Assembly (NCBI RefSeq): GCF_949296715.1
Contig: NZ_CASFQD010000026.1
Location: 1-35,663 of the forward strand
Reading direction: 5' to 3'
DNA: 35,663 bases
Source of the DNA: an uncultured Alistipes sp.
GTDB lineage: Bacteria > Bacteroidota > Bacteroidia > Bacteroidales > Rikenellaceae
Within the stretch, counting starts at the first letter, position 1, and each line of letters starts with the position of its first letter. The notes beneath the pieces were generated by a model. It ran no database searches and was not told the DNA's origin. It saw nothing but the letters and a program-made list of their open reading frames with translations. The translations under genes and the position numbers were made by a program. Shown piece by piece: positions 1 to 8,026 of this stretch.

Positions 1-240
1 CGTGCCGCCCGGGCTCTTCGCGGCGCTCCCTTTCCGCGCGGCGCCGCCGCGGGCGGATCGCTTGCGGCCGAGCGTGAAGGGCAGGATGCCGAGGTAGGCC
101 ATCACGAAGCGCAGCAGGAAAATCTCGGCCGGGGCGAGGCTGTGCGCGATGAGGACCTTCGTCGAAACGAAGGTCGCGCCCCACACCGTCACGCAGAAAA
201 GCGCGGCAAGGTGGTATCCGTATGGGCCGTAACGCTTCAT
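1..240 (-). CDS. EamA/DMT family transporter, N-terminal part (cut by window edge)
   Basis: Reading leftward from an ATG at 240, the frame is open to the window edge (80 codons). It begins MKRYGPYGYHLAALFCVTVW and continues with GATFVSTKVLI and FLLRFVMAYLGILPF. This is the usual start of an EamA domain: a first helix with a W-G-x-x-F motif, then a second helix carrying an L-R-F motif. Family members are inner-membrane permeases of about 300 residues with ten helices, exporting amino acids or other small metabolites; the substrate cannot be told. The last visible stretch is basic and Gly/Ala-rich, as in a cytoplasmic loop. It is divergent from secDF. A second EamA protein lies at 25957-26949. 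Confidence 0.8.
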   Translation of the reverse strand, partial: MKRYGPYGYHLAALFCVTVWGATFVSTKVLIAHSLAPAEIFLLRFVMAYLGILPFTLGRKRSARGGAARKGSAAKSPGGT

Positions 241-247
241 GCGGCTC

Positions 248-255
248 CAAAAATA
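248..255 (-). promoter_or_regulatory. Possible -7 element for the leftward EamA gene
   Basis: The minus strand reads TATTTTTG here, a match to the Bacteroidetes TAnnTTTG box. It ends only 7 bp before the ATG at 240, so a transcript from it would have almost no leader. No good TTTG box is seen 19-21 bp upstream (TTGC at best), so this is a weak call. Confidence 0.3.
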
Positions 256-319
256 GGGTTTTTTTGTCGTTCGCGCGCAATTCTTGACAGCGATATTCCG
301 AAAATTGATTCTTTTTTTC

Positions 320-327
320 TATCTTTG
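320..327 (+). promoter_or_regulatory. -7 promoter element of secDF
   Basis: TATCTTTG matches the Bacteroidetes primary sigma factor -7 consensus TAnnTTTG exactly. It lies in an AT-rich block about 60 bp before the secDF ATG, in the divergent gap shared with the EamA gene. A TTGACA sits further upstream at 284-289, but its spacing does not fit this box. Confidence 0.65.
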
Positions 328-387
328 CGTGCTATTGTGCGCAAGGACGATAAATCAAACAAACAATAACAAATTTTTATCATTCCA

Positions 388-3300
388 ATGCAAAGTAAAG
401 GTTTTATCAAACTCGTCGCGGTGCTGCTGGCGCTGGCGTGCGTGTACCAGCTCTCGTTCACGTTCAAGACGAGAAGCGTCGAGAAGAAGGCGGCCGAGTA
501 CGCCGAGCAGTTCCCGCTCGAGGAGCGCTCCGTGGCCGAACAGCACTACCTCGACTCGGTGCAGAATCTGAAGGTCTTCAACCTCGGATTCAAGAAGTTC
601 ACCTACAAGGAGTGCAAGGAGAAGGAACTCAACCTGGGTCTGGACCTCAAGGGCGGCATGAACGTCATGCTGGAGGTGCAGGTCGAGGATGTGGTCAAGG
701 CGCTTGCCGGTGACAGCCAGAACGATCCGTCGTTTGTCGAGGCCATCGCCGAGGCGAATGCCGCGCTCAAGGCCGGTACTTCGAGCGACTACATCGGCGA
801 CTTCGTGAAGGCCTACGAGCGGCTGTCGGGCGGTCGTCCCATCGCCGAGATCTTCGTGAGCCCCGACCGCAGCGACATCACGCTCGAAAGCTCGGATGCC
901 GACGTCGAGAAGCTCCTCAAGCGCGAGACCGAGGCGGCCATCGCCGCATCGTTCAACGTGCTGCGCAGCCGTATCGACCACTTCGGAGTCACGCAGCCCA
1001 ACATCATGCGCCTGCCCAACTCGCACCGCATTCTGGTCGAGCTGCCGGGCGTGAAGGAGCCGCAGCGTGTGCGCGACCTGCTGCAGGGTACCGCCTCGCT
1101 GGAGTTCTGGCTCTGCTACGACGCCCGCGAGATGCTGCCCGTGATGGTTTCGGCCGACAAACTCATCCTCAGCAAGATGCAGGCACAGACCGCAACGGAG
1201 GAGGCTCCCGCCGAGGAGGCAGCCGGTGAGGCTGCTGCCGACGCCGGCGAAGGCCTGATCGCCGAGCTGGGCAGCGACACGACGGAGATGACCGACGCCG
1301 CCCGGATGCAGCGTTACGACCGCGAGCGCAACCCCTTCTTTGCCGTGCTCGATCCCTACTATGCCGGCGGCGGCGCCATCGGTGCGGCATTCAAGGCCGA
1401 CATCGCGGCGGTGAACGCCTACCTGGCCGATCCCGCCGTGCGCAACCTCTTCCCTGCGGACGTCATCTTCCGGTGGGGCGTCAAGGGTGACGACAACATC
1501 GGCGGCCGCTACTACCTCTATGCTTTGCGTGTCACCACGCCCGACGGCAAGGCGCCGCTGGACGGCAGCGTCGTCACGGAGGCCGTCGAGCGCTATGCAC
1601 AGCGCGGCGCCGAGGCCGAGGTGGAGATGCACATGAACGCCGAGGGCGCCCAGGAGTGGTCGCGCCTGACGGGCGAGAACGTCGGCAAGTGCGTGGCCAT
1701 CGTCCTCGACGGCTACGTCTATTCGGCCCCTGTGCTGCGGACGAAGATCGACGGCGGCATCTCGACCATCTCGGGCAGCTTCACCATCCAGGAGGCCAAG
1801 GACCTTGCCAACGTCCTCTCGTCGGGTAAGGTGCCCGCTCCGGCCAAGATCATCCAGGATACGGTCGTCGGTCCCTCGCTGGGTCAGGAGTCGATCAATG
1901 CGGGCATGCTCTCGTTCGTGATCGCCTTCATCCTCGTACTGCTCTACATGGGCCTCTTCTACAAGACGGCCGGCTGGATGGCCGACGTGGCCCTGCTAAC
2001 CAACGTCTTCCTGCTCATGGGCGTGCTCGTGTCGTTCGGCGCCGTGCTGACGCTGCCCGGTATCGCCGGTATCGTCCTGACGATGGGTATGGCCGTGGAT
2101 GCCAACGTCATCATCTACGAGCGCATCAAGGAGGAGCTGCGCGGCGGCAAGGGGCTGTCGCTGGCCATCAAGGACGGCTTCTCGAAGGCCTACTCGGCCA
2201 TCATCGACGGCCAGCTGACGACGATCATCACGGGTATCGTCCTCTTCGTCTTCGGCAACGGTCCGGTACAGGGCTTCGCCACGACGCTGATCGTCGGTAT
2301 CATCACCTCGTTCTTCTCGGCCGTCTTCATCACGCGCCTGCTCATCGAGTGGATCGTGAACCGCTGGGGCAACATCTCCTTCTCGCACAAGTGGTCGGAG
2401 AACTTCCTCAGCAACACGCACGTGGACTTCATCCGCCTGCGCAAGATCGGCTATGCGGTGACGGCCGTGCTGATCGTCCTGTCGTGCATCTCGTTCTTCG
2501 TCCGCGGTCTGAACCTCGGCGCCGAGTTCACGGGCGGCCGTGCCTACGTCGTGCGCTTCGACAAGGCCGTGTCGGCCGAGGACGTGCGCCACAACCTCGC
2601 ACAGATCTTCGCACAGCAGCCCGATGCCGACGCCGCATTGGTCAGCTTCGAGGTCAAGCAGTACGGCAACGAGAACCAGATGCGCATCGTGACGCAGTAC
2701 CGCTATGACGATACGTCGGACGAGGCCACGGGCGACGTGGAGCGCATTCTCTACGATGCCCTGAAGCCGCTCTACTCCTACGACATCACCTTCGAGCAGT
2801 TCCGCAACACGCAGACCGACGCCAACGGTATCCTGACGGCCGACAAGATCGGTCCCTCGATCGCACAGGACATGACCTGGAACGCCATCTACTCGGTGCT
2901 CTTCTCGCTCATCGCCATCGGTCTCTACATCACCTTCCGCTTCAAGCGCTGGCAGTGGGCCACGGGCGCCACACTGGCCCTGGCGGTCAATGCGCTCTTC
3001 ATCATCGGTCTCTTCTCGATGTTCTACGGCATCCTGCCGTTCAACCTCGAGGTGAACCAGGCCTTCATCGCCGCGATCCTGACGATCATCGGTTACGCCA
3101 TCAACGACACGGTGGTGGTCTTCGACCGTATCCGCGAGTACCTGGGTCTCTACCCGAAGCGCAACCTCAAGGAGAACGTGAACAACGCCATCAACTCGAC
3201 GCTCTCGCGCACGATCAATACGTCGGGTACGACGCTCGTCACGCTGCTGGCAATCTTCTTCTTCGGCGGCGAGACCATCCGCGGCTTCATCTTCGCGCTG

Positions 3301-3405
3301 ACGGTCGGTGTCGTCGTGGGTGCCGCCGCAACGATCTTCATTGCTACGCCCATGGCCTACGACCTGATGACGAAGCGTGCCAAGATCGACGACGAGACCA
3401 AATAG
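388..3405 (+). CDS. secDF: Fused protein translocase subunit SecDF
   Basis: A 1005-residue fusion of SecD and SecF, the inner-membrane proton-driven motor that pulls preproteins out of the SecYEG channel. SecD comes first: a membrane segment near residues 7-25, the conserved GLDLKGGMNVMLEV motif near 85-98, a large periplasmic domain, then a block of helices at about 505-660. SecF begins near residue 680 with its own first helix and the motif GLNLGAEFTGG, followed by a second helix block to about 1000. The fused form is normal for Bacteroidetes. The periplasmic domain carries an Ala/Glu-rich low-complexity insert at about residues 267-291. The ATG at 388 follows a -7 box by about 60 bp, and a strong terminator follows the stop, so the gene is probably monocistronic. 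Confidence 0.97.
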   Translation: MQSKGFIKLVAVLLALACVYQLSFTFKTRSVEKKAAEYAEQFPLEERSVAEQHYLDSVQNLKVFNLGFKKFTYKECKEKELNLGLDLKGGMNVMLEVQVEDVVKALAGDSQNDPSFVEAIAEANAALKAGTSSDYIGDFVKAYERLSGGRPIAEIFVSPDRSDITLESSDADVEKLLKRETEAAIAASFNVLRSRIDHFGVTQPNIMRLPNSHRILVELPGVKEPQRVRDLLQGTASLEFWLCYDAREMLPVMVSADKLILSKMQAQTATEEAPAEEAAGEAAADAGEGLIAELGSDTTEMTDAARMQRYDRERNPFFAVLDPYYAGGGAIGAAFKADIAAVNAYLADPAVRNLFPADVIFRWGVKGDDNIGGRYYLYALRVTTPDGKAPLDGSVVTEAVERYAQRGAEAEVEMHMNAEGAQEWSRLTGENVGKCVAIVLDGYVYSAPVLRTKIDGGISTISGSFTIQEAKDLANVLSSGKVPAPAKIIQDTVVGPSLGQESINAGMLSFVIAFILVLLYMGLFYKTAGWMADVALLTNVFLLMGVLVSFGAVLTLPGIAGIVLTMGMAVDANVIIYERIKEELRGGKGLSLAIKDGFSKAYSAIIDGQLTTIITGIVLFVFGNGPVQGFATTLIVGIITSFFSAVFITRLLIEWIVNRWGNISFSHKWSENFLSNTHVDFIRLRKIGYAVTAVLIVLSCISFFVRGLNLGAEFTGGRAYVVRFDKAVSAEDVRHNLAQIFAQQPDADAALVSFEVKQYGNENQMRIVTQYRYDDTSDEATGDVERILYDALKPLYSYDITFEQFRNTQTDANGILTADKIGPSIAQDMTWNAIYSVLFSLIAIGLYITFRFKRWQWATGATLALAVNALFIIGLFSMFYGILPFNLEVNQAFIAAILTIIGYAINDTVVVFDRIREYLGLYPKRNLKENVNNAINSTLSRTINTSGTTLVTLLAIFFFGGETIRGFIFALTVGVVVGAAATIFIATPMAYDLMTKRAKIDDETK

Positions 3406-3428
3406 GCTCTCACTTCGCATTTTGCATA

Positions 3429-3468
3429 AAAACGGACTGCGCCTTTTGACGCAGTCCGTTTTATTTTT
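3429..3468 (+). terminator. Rho-independent terminator of secDF
   Basis: A perfect 13-bp inverted repeat pairs AAAACGGACTGCG at 3429-3441 with its complement at 3450-3462, across an 8-nt loop. The T-rich run TTTTATTTTT at its 3' side ends just where the next promoter starts. Confidence 0.9.
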
Positions 3469-3475
3469 AACTTTG
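3468..3475 (+). promoter_or_regulatory. -7 promoter element of the ybbR-like/coaE/folP operon
   Basis: TAACTTTG matches TAnnTTTG. It directly follows the secDF terminator and lies 24 bp before the ATG at 3499. A purine-rich AGAAGG at 3485-3490 lies in the short leader. Confidence 0.65.
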
Positions 3476-3498
3476 CGGAAGTTTAGAAGGATACACCT

Positions 3499-3918
3499 AT
3501 GATTATGGAGAATCTGCTGAAGTGGATGCACCGTTACGTATCGCCGGTTTTCCTGGCGTTGCTCGTCGCCTCGTTCATCCTGTGGTATATCGCCAAGTTA
3601 AGTTATACCTATACGACGGACCAGACCGTGCGCATCGATGTCGACGGCGTGCCGTTCGAGGTCACGTGTGTGGTCGAGGGGGTGGGGACCAACCTCTTCG
3701 GCTACCGTGTCTACATGAACAAGACGTTGCACATCCCGCTGTCGGACCTCAAGTTCACGCGTTCGCACGAGGAGGGCCATGAAGGCAAGCTGATTCTCGA
3801 TCCGCAGTCGCTGCAGAATGCCATATCTCTGAAATTCAGTGATATCAAGGTTGTGTCGCTTCGCTCGGTTCCCGAGATCGACGAACCCGCGAAGGCAGAA
3901 AAAAGCGAGAAGCGATGA
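3499..3918 (+). CDS. Small membrane-anchored YbbR-like protein
   Basis: A 139-residue protein with one N-terminal membrane segment (about residues 14-33, VSPVFLALLVASFILWYIAK) and a short beta-rich domain outside (VRIDVDGVPFEVTCVVEG onward), ending in a charged Lys/Glu tail. In Bacteroidetes the gene just before coaE is commonly a YbbR-domain protein with the same anchor-plus-beta layout, though usually about 300 residues with repeated domains; this one has at most a single short domain. The role of YbbR proteins in this phylum is unclear. The name rests on topology and on the 4-bp overlap with coaE rather than on a clear domain match. A second ATG two codons in (3505) is an alternative start. 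Confidence 0.6.
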   Translation: MIMENLLKWMHRYVSPVFLALLVASFILWYIAKLSYTYTTDQTVRIDVDGVPFEVTCVVEGVGTNLFGYRVYMNKTLHIPLSDLKFTRSHEEGHEGKLILDPQSLQNAISLKFSDIKVVSLRSVPEIDEPAKAEKSEKR

Positions 3919-4517
3919 TGAAGGTGGGCATTACGGGCGGCATCGGCAGCGGCAAGAGCACGGTCTGCCGGTTGTTTGCGGCGCGCGGCGTTGCGGTCTA
4001 CGATTCGGACACGGAGGCCAAGCGGCTGATGGCGACGACGCTGCGGCCGGCCATCGAGGCGCGCTTCGGTAAGGAGGCGTACCGTGACGGGGTGTTGGAC
4101 CGGGCATACCTGGCCGATATCGTCTTCCGCGATGCGCAGGCCCTGGCGGATCTCAATGCGATCGTGCACCCGGCCGTGCTGCGTGATTTCGAGGCGTGGG
4201 CCGCGGCGCAGTCGGGCGATTACGTCATTCTGGAGAGTGCCATCCTCTTCGAGGCGGGGCTGGAACGGGCGGTGGACCGCACGGTGGCGGTGCTGGCCCC
4301 CGTGGAGCTGCGTGTGCAGCGCACGTGCCGCCGTGACCGCTGCGACGAGGAGGCGGTGCGCCGCCGCATCGCCGCGCAGGCGGACGACGACACGCTCTGC
4401 GCCCGGGCCGACTATACGATCGTCAACATTCTGGAGACGGACCTCGAACCCGCCGTCGCCGACCTTGACCAGCGATTCCGCCATGAAGCCCATGAACCCC
4501 GCCGCACCGATGCCTGA
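3915..4517 (+). CDS. coaE: Dephospho-CoA kinase
   Basis: CoaE catalyses the last step of coenzyme A synthesis, phosphorylating the 3'-hydroxyl of dephospho-CoA with ATP in the cytoplasm. The 200-residue length is typical. The protein opens with the P-loop GGIGSGKST at residues 8-16, followed by the family motifs YDSDTEAKRLM, an IVHPAVL segment and VILESAILFEAGL, and a lid region rich in Arg. The start overlaps the previous stop as ATGA, and a second ATG follows at once (MM). Its 3' end overlaps folP, which indicates translational coupling. Confidence 0.95.
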   Translation: MMKVGITGGIGSGKSTVCRLFAARGVAVYDSDTEAKRLMATTLRPAIEARFGKEAYRDGVLDRAYLADIVFRDAQALADLNAIVHPAVLRDFEAWAAAQSGDYVILESAILFEAGLERAVDRTVAVLAPVELRVQRTCRRDRCDEEAVRRRIAAQADDDTLCARADYTIVNILETDLEPAVADLDQRFRHEAHEPRRTDA

Positions 4518-5331
4518 CCTTGCGCAGCCTTGCGTGATGGGCATTCTGAACGTCACGCCCGACTCGTTCTATGCCGGCAGCCGCCGCACGACGCGCGAGG
4601 CTGTCGAGCAGCGTGCCCGCGAGATCGTGGACGAGGGGGCCGCGATGATCGACATCGGCGGCTACTCGTCGCGTCCGGGAGCCGACGAGGTGCCTGTGGA
4701 GGAGGAGTGGCGGCGCGTGGCCCTCGGCCTGGAGGCGGTGCGGCGCGTGGCGCCCGGTGCGGCCGTATCGGTCGACACGTTCCGCAGCGAGGTGGTCGAG
4801 CGGGCCGTTGCGGAGTTCGGCGCGGTGACGGTCAACGACATCTCGGCCGGAGAGCTCGATCCGCGGATGGTGCCGACGGTGGCACGTCTGGGCGTGCCCT
4901 ATGTGGCGATGCACATGCAGGGCGATCCCCGGACGATGCAGTCCCGCACGGACTACCGGCGCGACATCGTGACCGAGGTGGTCGATTACTTCGAACGCCG
5001 CTGCGGGCAGCTGCTTGCGGCGGGTATCAGCCGGGAGCGGATCATCCTCGATCCGGGCTTCGGCTTTGCCAAGACTTTGGAACAGAACTACGAGCTGCTG
5101 GCAGGACTGCACCGCCTCTGCGCACTGGGATACCCCGTGCTGGCGGGCGTGTCGCGCAAGTCGATGATCTACAAGGCGCTCGATGCGACGCCTGCCGAAT
5201 CGCTGGCCGGGACGGTGGCTCTCGGTTGGGAGTGCCTGCGGCAGGGTACCTCGATTCTGCGCGTGCACGACGTCCGCGAGGCGGCCGATACCGTGCGTCT
5301 GTTCCGTATTTACGAAAAAACGAAACATTGA
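4483..5331 (+). CDS. folP: Dihydropteroate synthase
   Basis: FolP joins 4-aminobenzoate to 7,8-dihydropterin pyrophosphate in folate synthesis; it is the sulfonamide target. Motifs are all present: MGILNVTPDSFY at about residues 19-30, IDIGGYSSRPGA in the pterin site, VSVDTFR, VNDISAG, ILDPGFGFAKT and GVSRKSMI. With the ATG at 4483 the protein has 282 residues, the usual size. In-frame ATGs at 4492 and 4510 would shorten it by 3 or 9 residues and reduce the overlap with coaE from 35 to 8 bp, so the exact start is open. In many Bacteroidetes folP is followed by a diadenylate cyclase gene; here an unrelated membrane protein gene follows one base later. Confidence 0.95.
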   Translation: MKPMNPAAPMPDLAQPCVMGILNVTPDSFYAGSRRTTREAVEQRAREIVDEGAAMIDIGGYSSRPGADEVPVEEEWRRVALGLEAVRRVAPGAAVSVDTFRSEVVERAVAEFGAVTVNDISAGELDPRMVPTVARLGVPYVAMHMQGDPRTMQSRTDYRRDIVTEVVDYFERRCGQLLAAGISRERIILDPGFGFAKTLEQNYELLAGLHRLCALGYPVLAGVSRKSMIYKALDATPAESLAGTVALGWECLRQGTSILRVHDVREAADTVRLFRIYEKTKH

Positions 5332-5332
5332 C

Positions 5333-6604
5333 ATGGAAAACGAAAAGACAATGGAGAACCCGCAGGAACCTCTGCAGGAGGGAGCGGGCAATAGTACCCC
5401 GACAGCGCGACGCCGGCACCGCCGTCCGTCGCACCGCAATACGGCCGCCGCTTCGGCGGAGACGGCCGTGCAGCCCGAAACCGCAGCAACCGCCCCGGCA
5501 AAGAGCGTGCAGCCCGAACCGGCCGCTGGCGGAACTCCGGCGCCTGAAATATCGGCCGGAGCGGCTGTAGCCGTTGAGCCGGCAGCCGTAACCCCGGCCG
5601 CTTCGGTCGCTTCGGCAGCCCCGGCGGCGTCCGTTGCCGCGGAGCCGCAAAGCGTCCGCAAATCCGCCGCGCCGCAGAAGAACGGTTCGGAGACGACCGG
5701 TGCAAAACCGGCTGCACCGCAGAAACCCGCGTCGGAGACGACCGGCTCGAAGCCTGCCGCAGCACAAAAACCTGCTGCGCAGCAGAAAAACGGTCCCGCA
5801 CAGCAAAATAACGCTTCCGTACAGCGACAGGCGGCGGAGCGGCGGAAGGATACCGCGCCGCAGCGTCCGACCGGTACGCCGAATGAGCGCCGGGAGGCTG
5901 CATCGCAGAAGTCGGCAGGGCAGCATGACCGCAAGGCGGCTGCCCCGCGCAATGCGGCGGCGAACGACCGCAATACCAATACCGCGCGCCGGGCGGTGGA
6001 GCCGCCGAAGCGTTCCGCAGCCCAGCAGAAGCGGTCCGCCGCGGCGGATCGGTCGTCGACGGGCGGTGGATGGACGTGGCGCGGCTATCTGTGCCGGCTT
6101 TCGGTGGTGATTCTGGGCACGGCTTTGACGCTCCTCGGTGCCGGGCTGATCGGCCGCTGGCAGGAGGTCCGGCGGGAGCGCGGGGCGATGCAGGCGGTTT
6201 ACGAAGAGTTGACAGCGAACCGTGCTGCGGTCGGCATGGCTTGCCGCGGCCTGCTCCGCGATGGACGGGGCCTGCAGCCGCGTGCAGGCGAAGCCGACAG
6301 CCGCGTGCCGGCCGTGTCGCCGACGGCGAATCCGATGACCCTGCGTGCCGCAGCCGCCTCTGCCCCCGTCCTGCGCGACGAGGCGTGGCAGGTGTTGTGT
6401 GCGTCGGGCGTGATGGCGTCGGTGCGCGACGGTGAGCTGCTGCGCGACGTGGCGGGATGCTATGCCGACATGGACCGCTTTGCCCGGCAGCTGGAGGGCG
6501 GCGATGCGTCGGGAGCCGATGCCGCGCAGGCAGGACGGAGCGCCGCAGGGCGGATCGACCGCGTGCTGCGGCAGCTCGAGAGCAAATACGGCTTCGGACA
6601 ATGA
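5333..6604 (+). CDS. Unrecognised membrane protein with long Ala/Pro/Gln-rich N-terminal region
   Basis: I do not recognise this 423-residue protein as a named family. From about residue 25 to 245 it is low-complexity: Ala, Pro, Gln, Lys, Arg and Thr, with imperfect repeats such as SETTGAKPAAPQKPA followed by SETTGSKPAAAQKPA, and a strongly basic second half. A single membrane segment follows at about 251-272 (LCRLSVVILGTALTLLGAGL), then a mostly helical domain beginning RWQEVRRERGAMQAVYEEL. A helix followed by a charged segment and E-E-L-x-x-N-R resembles small Bacteroidetes proteins of the DUF6090 type, but this is only a layout likeness. The basic tail is probably cytoplasmic. It sits between folP (1-bp gap) and lolD (4-bp overlap). 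The ATG at 5333 is chosen because it follows the folP stop directly. Confidence 0.75.
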   Translation: MENEKTMENPQEPLQEGAGNSTPTARRRHRRPSHRNTAAASAETAVQPETAATAPAKSVQPEPAAGGTPAPEISAGAAVAVEPAAVTPAASVASAAPAASVAAEPQSVRKSAAPQKNGSETTGAKPAAPQKPASETTGSKPAAAQKPAAQQKNGPAQQNNASVQRQAAERRKDTAPQRPTGTPNERREAASQKSAGQHDRKAAAPRNAAANDRNTNTARRAVEPPKRSAAQQKRSAAADRSSTGGGWTWRGYLCRLSVVILGTALTLLGAGLIGRWQEVRRERGAMQAVYEELTANRAAVGMACRGLLRDGRGLQPRAGEADSRVPAVSPTANPMTLRAAAASAPVLRDEAWQVLCASGVMASVRDGELLRDVAGCYADMDRFARQLEGGDASGADAAQAGRSAAGRIDRVLRQLESKYGFGQ

Positions 6605-7251
6605 TACGTGTAACGGACATACACAAGCGCTTCGGCTCGCTTGAGGTGCTCAAGGGGGTCTCGCTTGAGGTCGCGGCGGGCGAGGTGGTCTCGATTGTCG
6701 GGGCGAGCGGTGCCGGCAAGACAACGCTGCTGCAAATCATGGGCACGCTCTCGCGTCCCGACGCGGGGCGTGTCGAGATTGACGGCCGCGACGTCTTCGC
6801 GCTGGGCGACAAGGCCCTGTCGGCCTTCCGCAACGAGCGCATCGGCTTTGTCTTCCAGTTCCACCACCTGCTGCCCGAATTTACGGCCTTCGAGAATGTC
6901 TGCATTCCGGGTCTGATCGGGCGGCGCCCGCGGGCCGAGGTCGAGCGCCGCGCCGCGGAGCTGCTCGCCATGATGAACCTCACGGCACGCCGCGACCACA
7001 AGCCCGGGCAGCTCTCGGGCGGCGAGCAGCAGCGTGTGGCCATTGCCCGGGCGCTCATCAACTCGCCGGCGGTGCTGCTGGCCGATGAACCGTCGGGCAA
7101 TCTCGACACGCACAACCGCGACGAGATACACCGTCTCTTCTTCGAGCTGCGCGACAAACTGGGACAGACCGTCGTCATCGTCACCCACGACGAGGGGCTC
7201 GCGGCGATGGCCGACCGGAAGATTACGATGTCCGATGGCCATATCGTGTGA
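6601..7251 (+). CDS. lolD: ABC transporter ATPase of the lipoprotein-release (LolD/MacB) type
   Basis: A 216-residue ATPase of the LolD/MacB/FtsE class, which drives release of lipoproteins from the inner membrane together with LolC/E-type permeases. It has the Walker A GASGAGKTT at residues 34-42, a Q-loop (VFQFHHLLPEFTAFENV) with the H-H-L-L-P-E-F motif typical of LolD, the signature LSGGEQQR at 138-145, Walker B VLLADEPSGNLD and the H-loop VTHDEG. No permease gene is adjacent, which is common for lolD in Bacteroidetes. The start overlaps the previous stop (ATGA) and the 3' end overlaps the next gene, so it is embedded in the coaE-folP operon. Confidence 0.9.
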   Translation: MIRVTDIHKRFGSLEVLKGVSLEVAAGEVVSIVGASGAGKTTLLQIMGTLSRPDAGRVEIDGRDVFALGDKALSAFRNERIGFVFQFHHLLPEFTAFENVCIPGLIGRRPRAEVERRAAELLAMMNLTARRDHKPGQLSGGEQQRVAIARALINSPAVLLADEPSGNLDTHNRDEIHRLFFELRDKLGQTVVIVTHDEGLAAMADRKITMSDGHIV

Positions 7252-8023
7252 CGACGGGGTGCGGGAGCTGCTCGAACGGCTCCACGACCGCTACAACCGG
7301 CCCGAATTTATCGACTGCGACCCGATTGCCGTGCCGCACCGCTTTACGGAGCGTGCCGACCGCGAGATTGCGGGCTTCCTGGCCGCGACGATTGCCTGGG
7401 GCAACCGCCGGACGATTGTCCGCAACGGCCACCGTCTGATGCACTTCCTGGACGATGCCCCGGCCGACTTCGTGCGCAACGCCTCGGAGCGGGAGCTTGC
7501 ACACCTCGACGGCTTCGTGCACCGCACCTTCAACGGCGCGGACCTGCGTGACTTCGTGCTGGCGCTGCGCCGCATGGAGCGGCTGTACGGGGGCCTCGGC
7601 GCCTTCTTTGAGACGCAGTATGCGGCGACGGAGAGCCTGCCCGCCGTGCTGGCGGCTTTCCGCCGGGAGTTTCTCGCCGCCGAGCATGCGCCGCATTGCG
7701 AGAAGCACCTCTCCGACATCGGGCGGGGCGCCGCCTGCAAGCGGCTCTGCATGTTCCTGCGCTGGATGGTGCGGCACGACGACCGCGGCGTGGACTTCGG
7801 TCTCTGGACCGGCATCCCGATGTCGGCGCTCCGCCTGCCGCTCGACGTGCATGTCGGCGAGGTGGGCCGCCTGCTGGGGCTGCTCGGACGGCGGCAGAAC
7901 GATTGGCGGGCCGTCGAGGAGATCACCGCCCGGCTGCGGGAGTTCGATGCCGCGGACCCCGTGCGCTTCGATTATGCACTTTTCGGCGCCGGAATCGACG
8001 GCTGCCTGCACGACAACGGATAG
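7235..8023 (+). CDS. TIGR02757/DUF2400 family protein
   Basis: A 262-residue protein that matches the conserved family TIGR02757 (DUF2400) as I know it: an N-terminal R-Y-N-x-P-x-F-I-x-x-D-P-I-x-V-P-H-x-F segment, the D-R-E-I-A-G-F-L-A-A-T-I-A-W-G-N-R helix, and near the C-terminus LWTGIPMSALRLPLDVHVG. The latter resembles the K-P-x-P-L-D-x-H of helix-hairpin-helix glycosylase-like folds. The biochemical function is not established. The start ATG at 7235 lies 17 bp inside lolD; a GTG at the ninth codon is an alternative. It ends 3 bp before the methyltransferase gene. Confidence 0.85.
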   Translation: MAISCDDGVRELLERLHDRYNRPEFIDCDPIAVPHRFTERADREIAGFLAATIAWGNRRTIVRNGHRLMHFLDDAPADFVRNASERELAHLDGFVHRTFNGADLRDFVLALRRMERLYGGLGAFFETQYAATESLPAVLAAFRREFLAAEHAPHCEKHLSDIGRGAACKRLCMFLRWMVRHDDRGVDFGLWTGIPMSALRLPLDVHVGEVGRLLGLLGRRQNDWRAVEEITARLREFDAADPVRFDYALFGAGIDGCLHDNG

Positions 8024-8026
8024 ACG

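Noticed and set aside
1996..3531. 511-codon minus-strand frame opposite the secDF 3' half
   Set aside because: It crosses the secDF terminator and is antisense to a certain gene; the residues are Asp/Arg/His-rich as expected from reversed GC-rich coding DNA.
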